The notes beneath the pieces were generated by a model, which saw only the letters and a list, made by a program, of their open reading frames with translations, made no database searches and was not told where the DNA came from. This document shows, piece by piece, positions 7,037-14,514 of a stretch of DNA of 64,000 bases; within the stretch, counting starts at the first letter, position 1, and every line of letters starts with the position of its first letter. Where the stretch lies: positions 62,199-126,198 of the forward strand of contig NZ_MWWR01000005.1 of the NCBI RefSeq assembly GCF_002259605.1, given 5' to 3'. The stretch comes from Pseudoscardovia radai. Its GTDB lineage: Bacteria > Actinomycetota > Actinomycetes > Actinomycetales > Bifidobacteriaceae. Made by a program: the position numbers and the translations under genes.

Positions 7037-8956
7037 ATGGCTAGGCCCACTCCATTGCAGGCATTCAGCGGAGTCCCGAAGGGAACCGCACAGAACGACG
7101 ATGCGCCGACCACCGGCGAGAAGATGACGGGCGCGCAGGCGCTGGTCCGCGCGCTGGAGGATCTGGGCGTCAAGGATGTCTTCGGCATTCCCGGCGGCGC
7201 GATCCTGCCTGTCTATGACGCCATCAAGGACGATACGAAGTTCCGTTTCGTGCTCACCCGCCACGAACAGGCCGCGGGCCACGCCGCCGAGGGATACGCC
7301 GTCGCCACCGGGCGCTGCGGCGTGTGCATCGTGACCTCCGGCCCCGCCGCCACGAACCTCGTGACCGCCATCGCCGACGCGAACATGGACTCGATTCCGA
7401 TGATCGCCATCACCGGCCAGGTCGGCGTGAACGCCATCGGCACCGACGCCTTCCAGGAAGCCGATACCGTCGGCATCACCTACCCGGTCACCAAGCACTC
7501 CTACCTCGTCACGCGCGCACAGGACGTGCCGCGCGTCGTGGCCGAGGCCTATTACATCGCCACCACCGGCCGCCCCGGCCCCGTGGTGATCGACCTGTCG
7601 AAAACCGCGCAGACCGGCGAGATGTACTACACATGGCCGCAGCGCCTCATGCTGCCCGGCTACGCCCCCACCACCAAGGCGCACGGCCGAGTGCTCGAGA
7701 ACGCCGCCAAGCTGTTCTCGCAGTCCTTCCGCCCCGTGCTGTACGTCGGCGGCGGCGCCATGCGCTCCCACGCCTCCAAGCAGGTCAAGGAACTCGCCGA
7801 GATCACGGGCGCGCCGGTCGTCACCACGCTCAACGCGCGCGGCATCATCCCCGACTCCGACCCGCATATGCTCGGCATGCTCGGCATGCACGGCACGATC
7901 GCCGCAACCGGCGCCGTGCAGCGCTGCGACCTGCTCGTCGCCATCGGCGCCCGCTTCGACGACCGCGTGACCGGCAAGCTCGCCGCCTTCGCGCCGACCG
8001 CCCGCGTCATCCATATCGACATCGACCCGGCCGAAATCGGCAAGAACCGCGCCGTCGACGTGCCCATCGTGGGCGACGTGGCCACCGTCCTGGACGACCT
8101 CATCCCCGCCATCCGCGAGTCGCAGGCGCAGAACGGCACGCACGACCTCAAGCCGTGGTGGGACGCGCTCACCAAGCTGCGCACCGAGTACCCCACCAGC
8201 TACGACCGCCCCGAAGACCAGCCGACCGACGGCACGCTGTCGCCGCAGTGGGTCGTGTCGCAGCTGAGCAAGGCCGCCGACCCCAACACCATCTGGGTGT
8301 CCGGCGTGGGCCAGCACCAGATGTGGGCGAGCCAGCTCATCGACTTCGAGAAGCCGAATTCCTGGATCTCCTCCGGCGGCTCCGGCACCATGGGCTACGG
8401 CCTGCCCGCCGCCCTCGGCGCCATGGTCGGCTCGCAGCGCGACTTCGACGGCAAGCACCCCGTGTGGCTCGTCGACGGCGACGGCAGCTTCCAGATGACG
8501 AGCGAGGAGCTGGCCGCGGCGACGCTCGACGGCACGCCGCTCAAGATCGCCATCCTCAACAACTCCGTGTACGGCATGGTGCGCCAGTGGCAGACGCTGT
8601 TCTTCAACCAGCACTACTCCGCCACGATTCTGCACGACGGCGAGCCGGACGCCGATGAGACGCCGGGCAAGTCCGGATACGTGAACATCCCCGACTTCGT
8701 CAAGCTCGCCGAGGCCTACGGCTGCCTCGGCCTGCGCGCCACCACCAAGGAGGAGGCGCTCGCCGCCATCAAGACCGCGAACGAGACGAACGACCGCACG
8801 GTGCTTATCGACTTCCGCGTGTGGCAGGACGCCATGGTGTGGCCGATGGTCCCGGCCGGTGCGTCCAACGATTCCGTGGCCTACCGCCAGGGCATCCATC
8901 CGCTCGACAACTCCGAGGCCGCCGCGAAGGCGACGCTGTCGCCCGAGGGATTCTGA
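7037..8956 (+). CDS. ilvB: Acetolactate synthase large (catalytic) subunit
   Basis: Thiamine-diphosphate and FAD enzyme that condenses pyruvate with pyruvate or 2-oxobutyrate, the first common step of valine, leucine and isoleucine synthesis. The 639-residue protein shows the N-terminal pyrimidine-binding domain (VFGIPGGAILPVYDAI; catalytic E77 in LTRHEQAAGHAAEGYA), the central domain (FDDRVTGKLAAFAP) and the C-terminal pyrophosphate-binding motif (GDGSFQMTSEELAAAT ... NNSVYGMVRQWQ). GAGAGGACGAC precedes the ATG. ilvN starts 46 bases later, so the two form one operon. The ~30-residue N-terminal extension before the conserved region is common in actinobacteria. Confidence 0.97.
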   Translation: MARPTPLQAFSGVPKGTAQNDDAPTTGEKMTGAQALVRALEDLGVKDVFGIPGGAILPVYDAIKDDTKFRFVLTRHEQAAGHAAEGYAVATGRCGVCIVTSGPAATNLVTAIADANMDSIPMIAITGQVGVNAIGTDAFQEADTVGITYPVTKHSYLVTRAQDVPRVVAEAYYIATTGRPGPVVIDLSKTAQTGEMYYTWPQRLMLPGYAPTTKAHGRVLENAAKLFSQSFRPVLYVGGGAMRSHASKQVKELAEITGAPVVTTLNARGIIPDSDPHMLGMLGMHGTIAATGAVQRCDLLVAIGARFDDRVTGKLAAFAPTARVIHIDIDPAEIGKNRAVDVPIVGDVATVLDDLIPAIRESQAQNGTHDLKPWWDALTKLRTEYPTSYDRPEDQPTDGTLSPQWVVSQLSKAADPNTIWVSGVGQHQMWASQLIDFEKPNSWISSGGSGTMGYGLPAALGAMVGSQRDFDGKHPVWLVDGDGSFQMTSEELAAATLDGTPLKIAILNNSVYGMVRQWQTLFFNQHYSATILHDGEPDADETPGKSGYVNIPDFVKLAEAYGCLGLRATTKEEALAAIKTANETNDRTVLIDFRVWQDAMVWPMVPAGASNDSVAYRQGIHPLDNSEAAAKATLSPEGF

Positions 8957-9001
8957 GTCAGTCCAGCTAGTGAGTCTTGAGTCTTACGAGGAGAATTTGA
9001 C

Positions 9002-9556
9002 ATGGCAGCTTATCCTGCATCGCAACCCGGCGCCCAGCGCCACACCCTCTCCGTGCTTGTGGAGAACCGTCCGGGCGTGCTCGCCCGCGTGTCCGGCCTG
9101 TTCGCCCGCCGGTCTTTCAACATCGACTCCCTGACCGTGTCGCCGACGGAGCGCCCCGAAATCTCGCGCATCACCGTCACCGCACGCGTGGAGCAGGCTC
9201 CGCTCGAGCAGATCATCAAGCAGCTCAACAAGCTGCTGCATGTGCTTAAGATCGTGGAGCTCGACCCCTCCACCACCGTCGAGCGCGAACTCGTGCTCAT
9301 CAAGGTGGCGGCCGACGTGTCGAACCGTTCCGATGTGCTCGAGCTCGTGCGCATGTTCCGCGCGCATGTGGTGGATGTGAACACCGAGGCGCTCACGATC
9401 GAAGCCACCGGCTCGCAGGGCAAGATCGACGCCCTCATGGACCTGCTCCAGCATTACGGCGTGATCGAGCTCGTGCGCTCCGGCGCCGTGGCCGTGACGC
9501 GCGGATCCAAGGCGCTGAGCGAGAAAGTGATCGGCTCGGAGATCTCCGACCGCTGA
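9002..9556 (+). CDS. ilvN: Acetolactate synthase small (regulatory) subunit
   Basis: Binds IlvB, stimulates its activity and gives feedback control by valine. The 184-residue length is right. An N-terminal ACT domain starts at HTLSVLVENRPGVLARVSGLFARRSFNIDSL in the usual pattern (valine-binding loop around NRPGVL), and the C-terminal half matches the ALS_ss_C domain (LIKVAADVSNRSDVLELVRMFRAHVVDV). GAGGAGAATTTGAC precedes the ATG at 9002. A strong terminator follows 40 bases after the stop, closing the ilvBN operon. Confidence 0.96.
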   Translation: MAAYPASQPGAQRHTLSVLVENRPGVLARVSGLFARRSFNIDSLTVSPTERPEISRITVTARVEQAPLEQIIKQLNKLLHVLKIVELDPSTTVERELVLIKVAADVSNRSDVLELVRMFRAHVVDVNTEALTIEATGSQGKIDALMDLLQHYGVIELVRSGAVAVTRGSKALSEKVIGSEISDR

Positions 9557-9596
9557 GTCTGGTATAGGGCCGGCTCGCGGGCCGGCAAACGATTCC

Positions 9597-9632
9597 AAGG
9601 GCTCCGCACCATTATTTGGTGCGGAGCCCTTT
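9597..9632 (+). terminator. Intrinsic terminator after ilvBN
   Basis: A perfect 14-bp stem (AGGGCTCCGCACCA at 9598-9611 with TGGTGCGGAGCCCT at 9617-9630) with a 5-base loop and a short T run. A smaller GCCGGC hairpin lies just before it, near 9570-9585. Confidence 0.9.
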
Positions 9633-9670
9633 GCTATTCCCCCTCAGTCAGCTCGTTTCTAACCGCCACC

Positions 9671-9845
9671 GAAGGCGCACCATCGTGCACCCTCGACCCG
9701 CATTACCCTATCCCCACGGCCCTTCCCGCACACTAACCGCCGCCCAAGGTGCACCATCGTGCACCCTCGACCCGCATTACCCCGCCCAACACCACCCCAC
9801 AACACCCCAACCCCCGCCCAGGGTGCACAATCATGCACCCTCGAC
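9671..9845. repeat. 74-bp palindromic repeat family (family A), locus 2, three units
   Basis: Motifs start at 9671, 9745 and 9819, exactly 74 bases apart. The best copy (9745) contains GGTGCAC-CATC-GTGCACC, a perfect 7-bp palindrome with a 4-base centre, followed in all copies by CTCGAC. The bases between the motifs are also similar to each other and to the copy at 564-664. No start codon or frame is kept. The array begins 38 bases after the ilvBN terminator. The rest of the 9557-10251 gap holds a candidate promoter and an otherwise featureless ~310-base leader. Confidence 0.85.
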
Positions 9846-9905
9846 CGCCATAACACGCTCCGCGCCTCGGCGAGAACCGGCGATTTTGGCTTAAATACTG
9901 GTCAT

Positions 9906-9934
9906 TTGGAGGGTTTGAAAAATGGATTTACACT
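9906..9934 (+). promoter_or_regulatory. Candidate promoter for the 10-13 kb hypothetical genes
   Basis: TTGGAG (9906-9911) and TACACT (9929-9934) are separated by 17 bases, fitting a housekeeping sigma factor. It would leave a leader of about 310 bases before the start at 10252. Confidence 0.4.
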
Positions 9935-10251
9935 AGGGGCATCAAGTTCTTTACCAGAGGGGACTTCCAAGGCCGGCGCCATCGGAGGCGCGGGCCATAA
10001 CGAAAGAACAACAGAACAATCAACAAAGGCAGCGCACGAACGCGCCGCATGGGGATTCCGATTCACAACGATTCGCAACGATTCGCACAGCGGAGCCATT
10101 GGTTCCGAAGGGTCGCCGACGGTTTGGCCACCCGGACCTTGGGGACCGGTGTTTTCGCCAACGGATCGACCGCGCTCTCCGAGGCCCCGCGGCGAACGCG
10201 TTCGAGCGCACGACAGGCACGGTGCAAGGCATCGTGCGGAAAGGGAGACAT

Positions 10252-11418
10252 ATGAACAAGCCCAACGATTCGTCGAATGACGATTCGGCGGAGGACGCCG
10301 TGCCCGACCAGGAGACAACCGCCGACACGGCTTCGGACACCACGTCGGCGCCCGGCGATGCATCGGGCACAGGCAACGGCTCCGACGCCTCCGGCACCCC
10401 GGCCGCTGTGAGCGACGGGCGGTCCGGCGAATTCGTCGAGACGCCTGTCTCCGCCATCGCCGCCGCGCAGCGCGAGCGCCGCCACGGCATCACGCCCGAG
10501 GAAGGGGAGGATTGGATCAACCAGAGCGTCTCCGTCGACGACGAGGACGACGATGACGAGGACGAGAACGACGAGGACTTCGCGGATACCCCCGCCACTA
10601 CCGCCGCTGCCATCGATTCCACCGACCCCGCGCAAAGCCATCAGTTCGGCCATCGTCATATCCGCACCATGGACGACCTTCGCGCGGCCATCGACATCAT
10701 GCACTGCGACGAGTGGGACGAATCCGACGGCCCGCGCCTCGAGGCGTTCTGGATCGACAGCGGCGGCGAAAGGATTGACGACGCACTGAGCAACGGAAAG
10801 CTCAACGGCATGCCGTTCTACGATTACCCGCTGATCCGAAGCCGCATCGACGACTACGTGTACTGCTCAACGCGACGGTTCCGGCGTGCGTCGAACAACG
10901 AGCCAAATTTTTACAATGCAGGCGATTTCGTCAACCGCCTCGCCGTCAGCACGCCGACCGCGGGCGACCCCGCGGTTTCCGAAGGAGGAGTCAGCTGGGG
11001 AAGTTCGTCGCATTGCATGTTCCGATCGATTCTCGACGAAACGAATCTCCTGCTCACTGAGCCGACACCCGGCCGCACAGCACCCGACTGCCTGGTGCTG
11101 TGCGAGAGGGAATCCGGCCTTGCCATGCCCGTGCCTACCGGCATGACGCTGGAATGGCGCATCTTCCCCTCCGACGGCATGCCCGGCGGCACGCTCGACA
11201 TCCGCACCTACTGTCTGCCGCGCTGGGGCGCGTCCAACCCCGCGTACACCGACATGACGCGCGACGTCGACCAGATGACGCTGTGCCGCGAGGCGGTGGC
11301 GACGGAACGATTCCTCGTCGCGCTGCTGACATCCGCCGCGTCGCAGGCGGGCGGCCCGCCCCAGGCATACGACGACTACCGCCAGGAGATCAAGCGGATC
11401 CGCGAGGAGCACGCCTGA
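10252..11418 (+). CDS. Hypothetical protein with acidic N-terminus
   Basis: 388 residues; I do not recognise the family. The first ~125 residues are Asp/Ser/Glu/Ala-rich and very acidic (runs such as DDEDDDDEDEND). The remaining ~260 residues look like a folded globular domain: it opens with a HIRTMDDLRAAIDIMHCDEWDE helix, contains a WSYG-free, Trp/Tyr-rich middle (FYDYPLIRSRIDDYVYC), and ends in a charged helix (YRQEIKRIREEHA). There is no signal peptide or membrane segment, so it is probably cytosolic. AAAGGGAG precedes the ATG. The gene at 11504 has the same layout (disordered acidic start, Cys-containing globular part) and follows in the same direction 85 bases later, suggesting they act together. 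Confidence 0.75.
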   Translation: MNKPNDSSNDDSAEDAVPDQETTADTASDTTSAPGDASGTGNGSDASGTPAAVSDGRSGEFVETPVSAIAAAQRERRHGITPEEGEDWINQSVSVDDEDDDDEDENDEDFADTPATTAAAIDSTDPAQSHQFGHRHIRTMDDLRAAIDIMHCDEWDESDGPRLEAFWIDSGGERIDDALSNGKLNGMPFYDYPLIRSRIDDYVYCSTRRFRRASNNEPNFYNAGDFVNRLAVSTPTAGDPAVSEGGVSWGSSSHCMFRSILDETNLLLTEPTPGRTAPDCLVLCERESGLAMPVPTGMTLEWRIFPSDGMPGGTLDIRTYCLPRWGASNPAYTDMTRDVDQMTLCREAVATERFLVALLTSAASQAGGPPQAYDDYRQEIKRIREEHA

Positions 11419-11503
11419 TTCGCGCATCGCGTATCCGTCTTCACAGTCCCATTCTCACGGTCCCATTCTCACAGTCCCGTCTTCACCGCGTAAGGAGCGC
11501 ATC

Positions 11504-12742
11504 ATGGCAACAGCATTTTCCACAATCCCCATCGTCGACACCACATCCATCACCGACGCCGCGGCCGCGCCGACCGCAGCGCCGTCCACCACAGCCACAT
11601 CCACCTCCGCCGCATCCCCGGCGACCCCCACCGCCTCCACCGGCGTGTCCATCGTGGAGACCACCGCCACGCCGGATTTCGACGACATCGACCTGCCGCC
11701 GCTCGATGATGACGACGGCGGCAGCCACGGCTGCGAATGGGAATTCGATAACTGCTACGAGGAAGGCACCTATTCGCTGGCCCCCTATCTCGACACCGCC
11801 ACCGGTCAGCCGGAGCAATACCGCCTGTGCCTGCGGCATTACGTCGTGTGGCTCGAGCGCATCGCGGATATCCTCGGGCAGTCGATCTGCCGGAGGGAGC
11901 ACGTCCCCCAGAGCGTCCTGCAGGAACAGGTGCTGGACGCGATCAAGGACTGGAAGCACCCGGCCGGGGCGCCGCTCGAGGAAGTCCCGTTCCCCACCGT
12001 GCTGTACAGGCGCTACGGGAACCGGACGGTGGACATCAACCCCTATTGCTCGGAAATGATCGACGGTGGCGCCGCGGAGGCCGGCACCGCATCTGCCGAT
12101 GCCGCGGAGGCCGGCGCCGCTCCCGCTGGCGCTGACACCGACGTCGAGGCCACCGATGCCACCGATGCCAACTCCGACACCAGCACCAGCTCCGACACCA
12201 CCGACGCCACTGCCACATCCTTCGATGACCTGGAAACCGTGAATCCGAACCGCCGGATGGGTTACAACGAAGCCGTTTTCGCCGCCGTGACGCGCAAAAT
12301 CGACGAATTCACCGCACGGCGTGGCATCACGGTGACGGCGTCCGCGCATTTCGACACGCACACCCGCACGCGGAATCTGCGCTGGTACTCGTCTCTGTAC
12401 GAGCTCATCCAGTCCGCGGTGCTGGAGGGGACGCATTCCACCAAACAGGCGCTGGAAGCAATCGAGGCGTTGGACATCGATGCGATGGTCAATGCCATCG
12501 CCGATGCGCGGGACGACTCGTTGCGCCAGTCCCCCATTCCCGGCGGCACCGACGAACTGATGCGATACATCAAACACGAGGTATGGCGTCTGGAGAAGGA
12601 GAAGCGTCAACGCGCCCGGGCGGAGAGGGAGATGCAGGACGCCGCTTCCGGCGAGGATGCCGATGATGACAGTACCGTTTCCGGCGACGCCGGTGCTTCC
12701 GACAGCGATGGCGCTTCCGGCAACGCTGATGGCGACGCCTAG
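11504..12742 (+). CDS. Hypothetical protein with Thr/Ala-rich N-terminus
   Basis: 412 residues; family not recognised. Residues 1-60 are Thr/Ala/Ser/Pro-rich, followed by an acidic patch (DFDDIDLPPLDDDDGG). A first folded block holds CEWEFDNCYEEG and YRLCLRHYVVWLERI, a cluster of cysteines and a histidine that could bind a metal (inference). A Thr/Asp-rich linker (about residues 190-240) separates it from a mostly helical second block containing RRMGYNEAVFAAVTRKIDEF. The tail is a charged helix followed by a Ser/Asp-rich end. No signal peptide. TAAGGAG lies eight bases before the ATG. Third positions are strongly GC-rich, supporting real coding. Confidence 0.75.
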   Translation: MATAFSTIPIVDTTSITDAAAAPTAAPSTTATSTSAASPATPTASTGVSIVETTATPDFDDIDLPPLDDDDGGSHGCEWEFDNCYEEGTYSLAPYLDTATGQPEQYRLCLRHYVVWLERIADILGQSICRREHVPQSVLQEQVLDAIKDWKHPAGAPLEEVPFPTVLYRRYGNRTVDINPYCSEMIDGGAAEAGTASADAAEAGAAPAGADTDVEATDATDANSDTSTSSDTTDATATSFDDLETVNPNRRMGYNEAVFAAVTRKIDEFTARRGITVTASAHFDTHTRTRNLRWYSSLYELIQSAVLEGTHSTKQALEAIEALDIDAMVNAIADARDDSLRQSPIPGGTDELMRYIKHEVWRLEKEKRQRARAEREMQDAASGEDADDDSTVSGDAGASDSDGASGNADGDA

Positions 12743-12966
12743 ACCGCGTCAGCGTATTCTGACGGGAGGCCGCGGTGCAAGACGCCATAACGAAAACCGA
12801 TGGCGAAACGCCCGGCAGGTCCATGCCTTCGGGCGGAGGCTGTGCCATACTTGAACATAGCGTCCGCCATTGCGGTACCATGCTGCCCCGCGGCTCTGCG
12901 CGTTCCGTCCATCTCACCCATCCTGGAACGCGACGCGGGAACCGTCTGTACGAGAAGGGATTCCAT

Positions 12967-13200
12967 ATGCTGTCAGACGACAACCAGACGCGAGTCAAGG
13001 CCTATCTCTCGGAGCTCGCCCATTACGGGCTCATCCAGTCCGGCACCGCCTACACCGCGCTGACCATCGACGAGATCAACCACCTTGCCGACGCCCTGCG
13101 CTCCGGCAAGGAGAACGTCGACTCCATGAAGGTGGCCGACCTCATCAACAAGCGCGTCCAGGCGGCGAAGACGAATCCGACGGAATCCTTCGTGGAATAG
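12967..13200 (+). CDS. Small hypothetical protein
   Basis: A 77-residue, mostly helical, charged protein without cysteines or membrane segments. It reads like a small soluble three-helix protein: SDDNQTRVKAYLSELAHYGL, then a TIDEINHLADALRSG helix, then VADLINKRVQAAK. GAGAAGGGA lies about eight bases before the ATG at 12967. It follows the two unrecognised genes in the same direction after 224 bases. Function unknown. Confidence 0.65.
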   Translation: MLSDDNQTRVKAYLSELAHYGLIQSGTAYTALTIDEINHLADALRSGKENVDSMKVADLINKRVQAAKTNPTESFVE

Positions 13201-13288
13201 GCGCGCTTCTCCTTCCCATCGCCCGTCGCCGCGTTACATCCGCGCCGGTGCCGCAAGCCGTGCTTGCCTGGCAGCTAGCCTGACACTG

Positions 13289-13361
13289 ACACTTTTCGCT
13301 GGAATGCTTCGTTTCTCGGCTACAAACCAGTCGGTTCCCGCGCCATTCCAGCGAAAAACGT
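13289..13361. repeat. 73-nt inverted-repeat element (family D), copy 1
   Basis: Left arm ACACTTTTCGCTGGAAT (13289-13305) and right arm ATTCCAGCGAAAA (13345-13357) pair over 13 bases; the outermost four do not match here. The 39-base centre differs from that of copy 2 (14432-14504), which has the same arms and exactly the same 73-nt length. This copy begins 88 bases after the small gene ending at 13200 and ends 14 bases before the stop codon of the AbiEi-like gene. Confidence 0.85.
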
Positions 13362-13375
13362 CGGCATTCCCAACA

Positions 13376-14422
13376 TTAAAACAGCATGGACCGGCCGTAA
13401 TAGTCCTCGTTCCCCAGCTTCTCCAGCCGCTCGCGCCGCTTCAGCTCGGCTCCGAAAACACGCGGCACACCAATAAGACTGAGTTTCCGGCGCAATTCCT
13501 GCGGATGCCGCACATCGCCCATATGAAACCGCACGACGAGAACACCCAGGGAATTCAGCGCCGTCTCCCGGTCCTTCTCACGCACCAGCACCTCCTCCAC
13601 ATCCCGCCCATTGCGCATGGCCTCGTCCTTGTATTTGCGCATACCATCGAGCTCGCCCGCAATCAACAAGCCTTTCTTCACACGCCACAGAAAATCTGGG
13701 CGGATCTCACGGTGCGTCAGAGGGTTGACGAACGGAACCTGAATCTCGGGGTCGACAAAGCCCAGCTGGAGAATCGCTGCATGCGCCTTGGACTCGCCAC
13801 CGTTCTCGCAATGCCCATTTGCATAACGCCACACAAGCCGCGCGGCGCGGATTCCCTTGTATGGCCCGGAGAATGACTCCAGGTACTCCTGCATGCGCCC
13901 GGGTGACGTCAGGTCACGTCTGTACGCCATCTCCCAGATGGGAAGCGAGTCGCAAAAGCGCAGATCCCGAGCACAGTCCAGCAGCACCCGTTCGACGCTT
14001 GGCACGTGCACCCCGTCGATTTCCACGCACCCATGCGAATCCCCGATCGACTCATGCCTCTGCACCGCGTCGCCGCCGCTCCTCATCGACACGCCACGGG
14101 GCACCAGGACATGAACCTTGCGTTGCAGCGATACGTCATCCGTGAGCCCAAGCATCCACGCCGCGCTGAGCGAACACAACGTGCACCGGGGATTTTTCAG
14201 GGCAACGGAGCGCAGAATCACCGTAATGCGCTGTTCAATGCCGAGTTTCCGCCATTCTTCGGCGATCGCATACATATGCGGCAGCGGGGTGACGAGCCGT
14301 CCCGCAAGCATGTTGCGCCGAAGATAACTCCTTTCGGAGTTATCTTCGGCCCATGCAAGGGTCTGCCGCTCCTCGGCACGGACCAGCGCCCTATGCAGCA
14401 TCACTTTCCCCGCTTCTTGCAT
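13376..14422 (-). CDS. AbiEi-like protein with C-terminal PD-(D/E)xK-type nuclease-like domain
   Basis: 348 residues. The N-terminal part resembles AbiEi-type antitoxin/regulator proteins common in actinobacteria: an RRNMLAGRLVTPLPHMYAIAEEW winged-helix-like segment and a following LCSLSAAWMLGL segment. The C-terminal part (about 230-348) resembles the DUF559/very-short-patch-repair fold: ESKAHAAILQLGF, then IRPDFLW, IAGELDGMRKY and LGVLVVRFHMGDV, giving an E...D...E-x-D...K arrangement. No toxin gene (AbiEii) is adjacent, so it is a solo copy. The start is uncertain: the first ATG has no ribosome binding site, and the ATG at 14401 (residue 8) with GGGGAAAG nearby is a good alternative. The gene lies between two 73-nt inverted-repeat elements and contains a perfect 14-bp hairpin. 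Confidence 0.7.
   Translation of the reverse strand: MQEAGKVMLHRALVRAEERQTLAWAEDNSERSYLRRNMLAGRLVTPLPHMYAIAEEWRKLGIEQRITVILRSVALKNPRCTLCSLSAAWMLGLTDDVSLQRKVHVLVPRGVSMRSGGDAVQRHESIGDSHGCVEIDGVHVPSVERVLLDCARDLRFCDSLPIWEMAYRRDLTSPGRMQEYLESFSGPYKGIRAARLVWRYANGHCENGGESKAHAAILQLGFVDPEIQVPFVNPLTHREIRPDFLWRVKKGLLIAGELDGMRKYKDEAMRNGRDVEEVLVREKDRETALNSLGVLVVRFHMGDVRHPQELRRKLSLIGVPRVFGAELKRRERLEKLGNEDYYGRSMLF
14318..14349 (-). other. Perfect 14-bp hairpin inside the AbiEi-like coding region
   Basis: CCGAAGATAACTCC (14318-14331) pairs perfectly with GGAGTTATCTTCGG (14336-14349) across a 4-base loop. On the transcribed (minus) strand it lies about 75 bases after the first ATG and encloses a GAAAGGAG sequence that looks like a ribosome binding site ahead of the internal ATG at 14312. 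Such a structure in an early coding region could affect translation or mRNA decay. Confidence 0.6.
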
Positions 14423-14431
14423 GGAGACGCA

Positions 14432-14504
14432 ACACTTTTCGCTGGAATACGCCGTTTTTTACCCCAAAAACAGCCTACATTTGCAGCGTTCCAGCGAAAA
14501 GTGT
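14432..14504. repeat. 73-nt inverted-repeat element (family D), copy 2
   Basis: Left arm ACACTTTTCGCTGGAAT (14432-14448) pairs with the right arm at 14488-14504 at 16 of 17 positions. It lies in the 92-base gap between the end of the glycerol dehydrogenase gene (14515) and the start of the AbiEi-like gene (14422), both on the minus strand. Its 39-base centre shares little with copy 1. Confidence 0.85.
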
Positions 14505-14514
14505 CGCGGCCACC

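Noticed and set aside
6116-8899. 927-codon minus-strand frame opposite rnc and ilvB
   Set aside because: It is the antisense of two well-supported genes; such long frames are an effect of GC-rich third positions. The translated sequence is Gly/Ala/His/Arg-rich without any domain.
13376-14422. Complete type IV toxin-antitoxin pair
   Set aside because: Only the AbiEi-like partner is present; the neighbours are glycerol dehydrogenase and an unrelated small protein, so no AbiEii-type toxin is encoded next to it.
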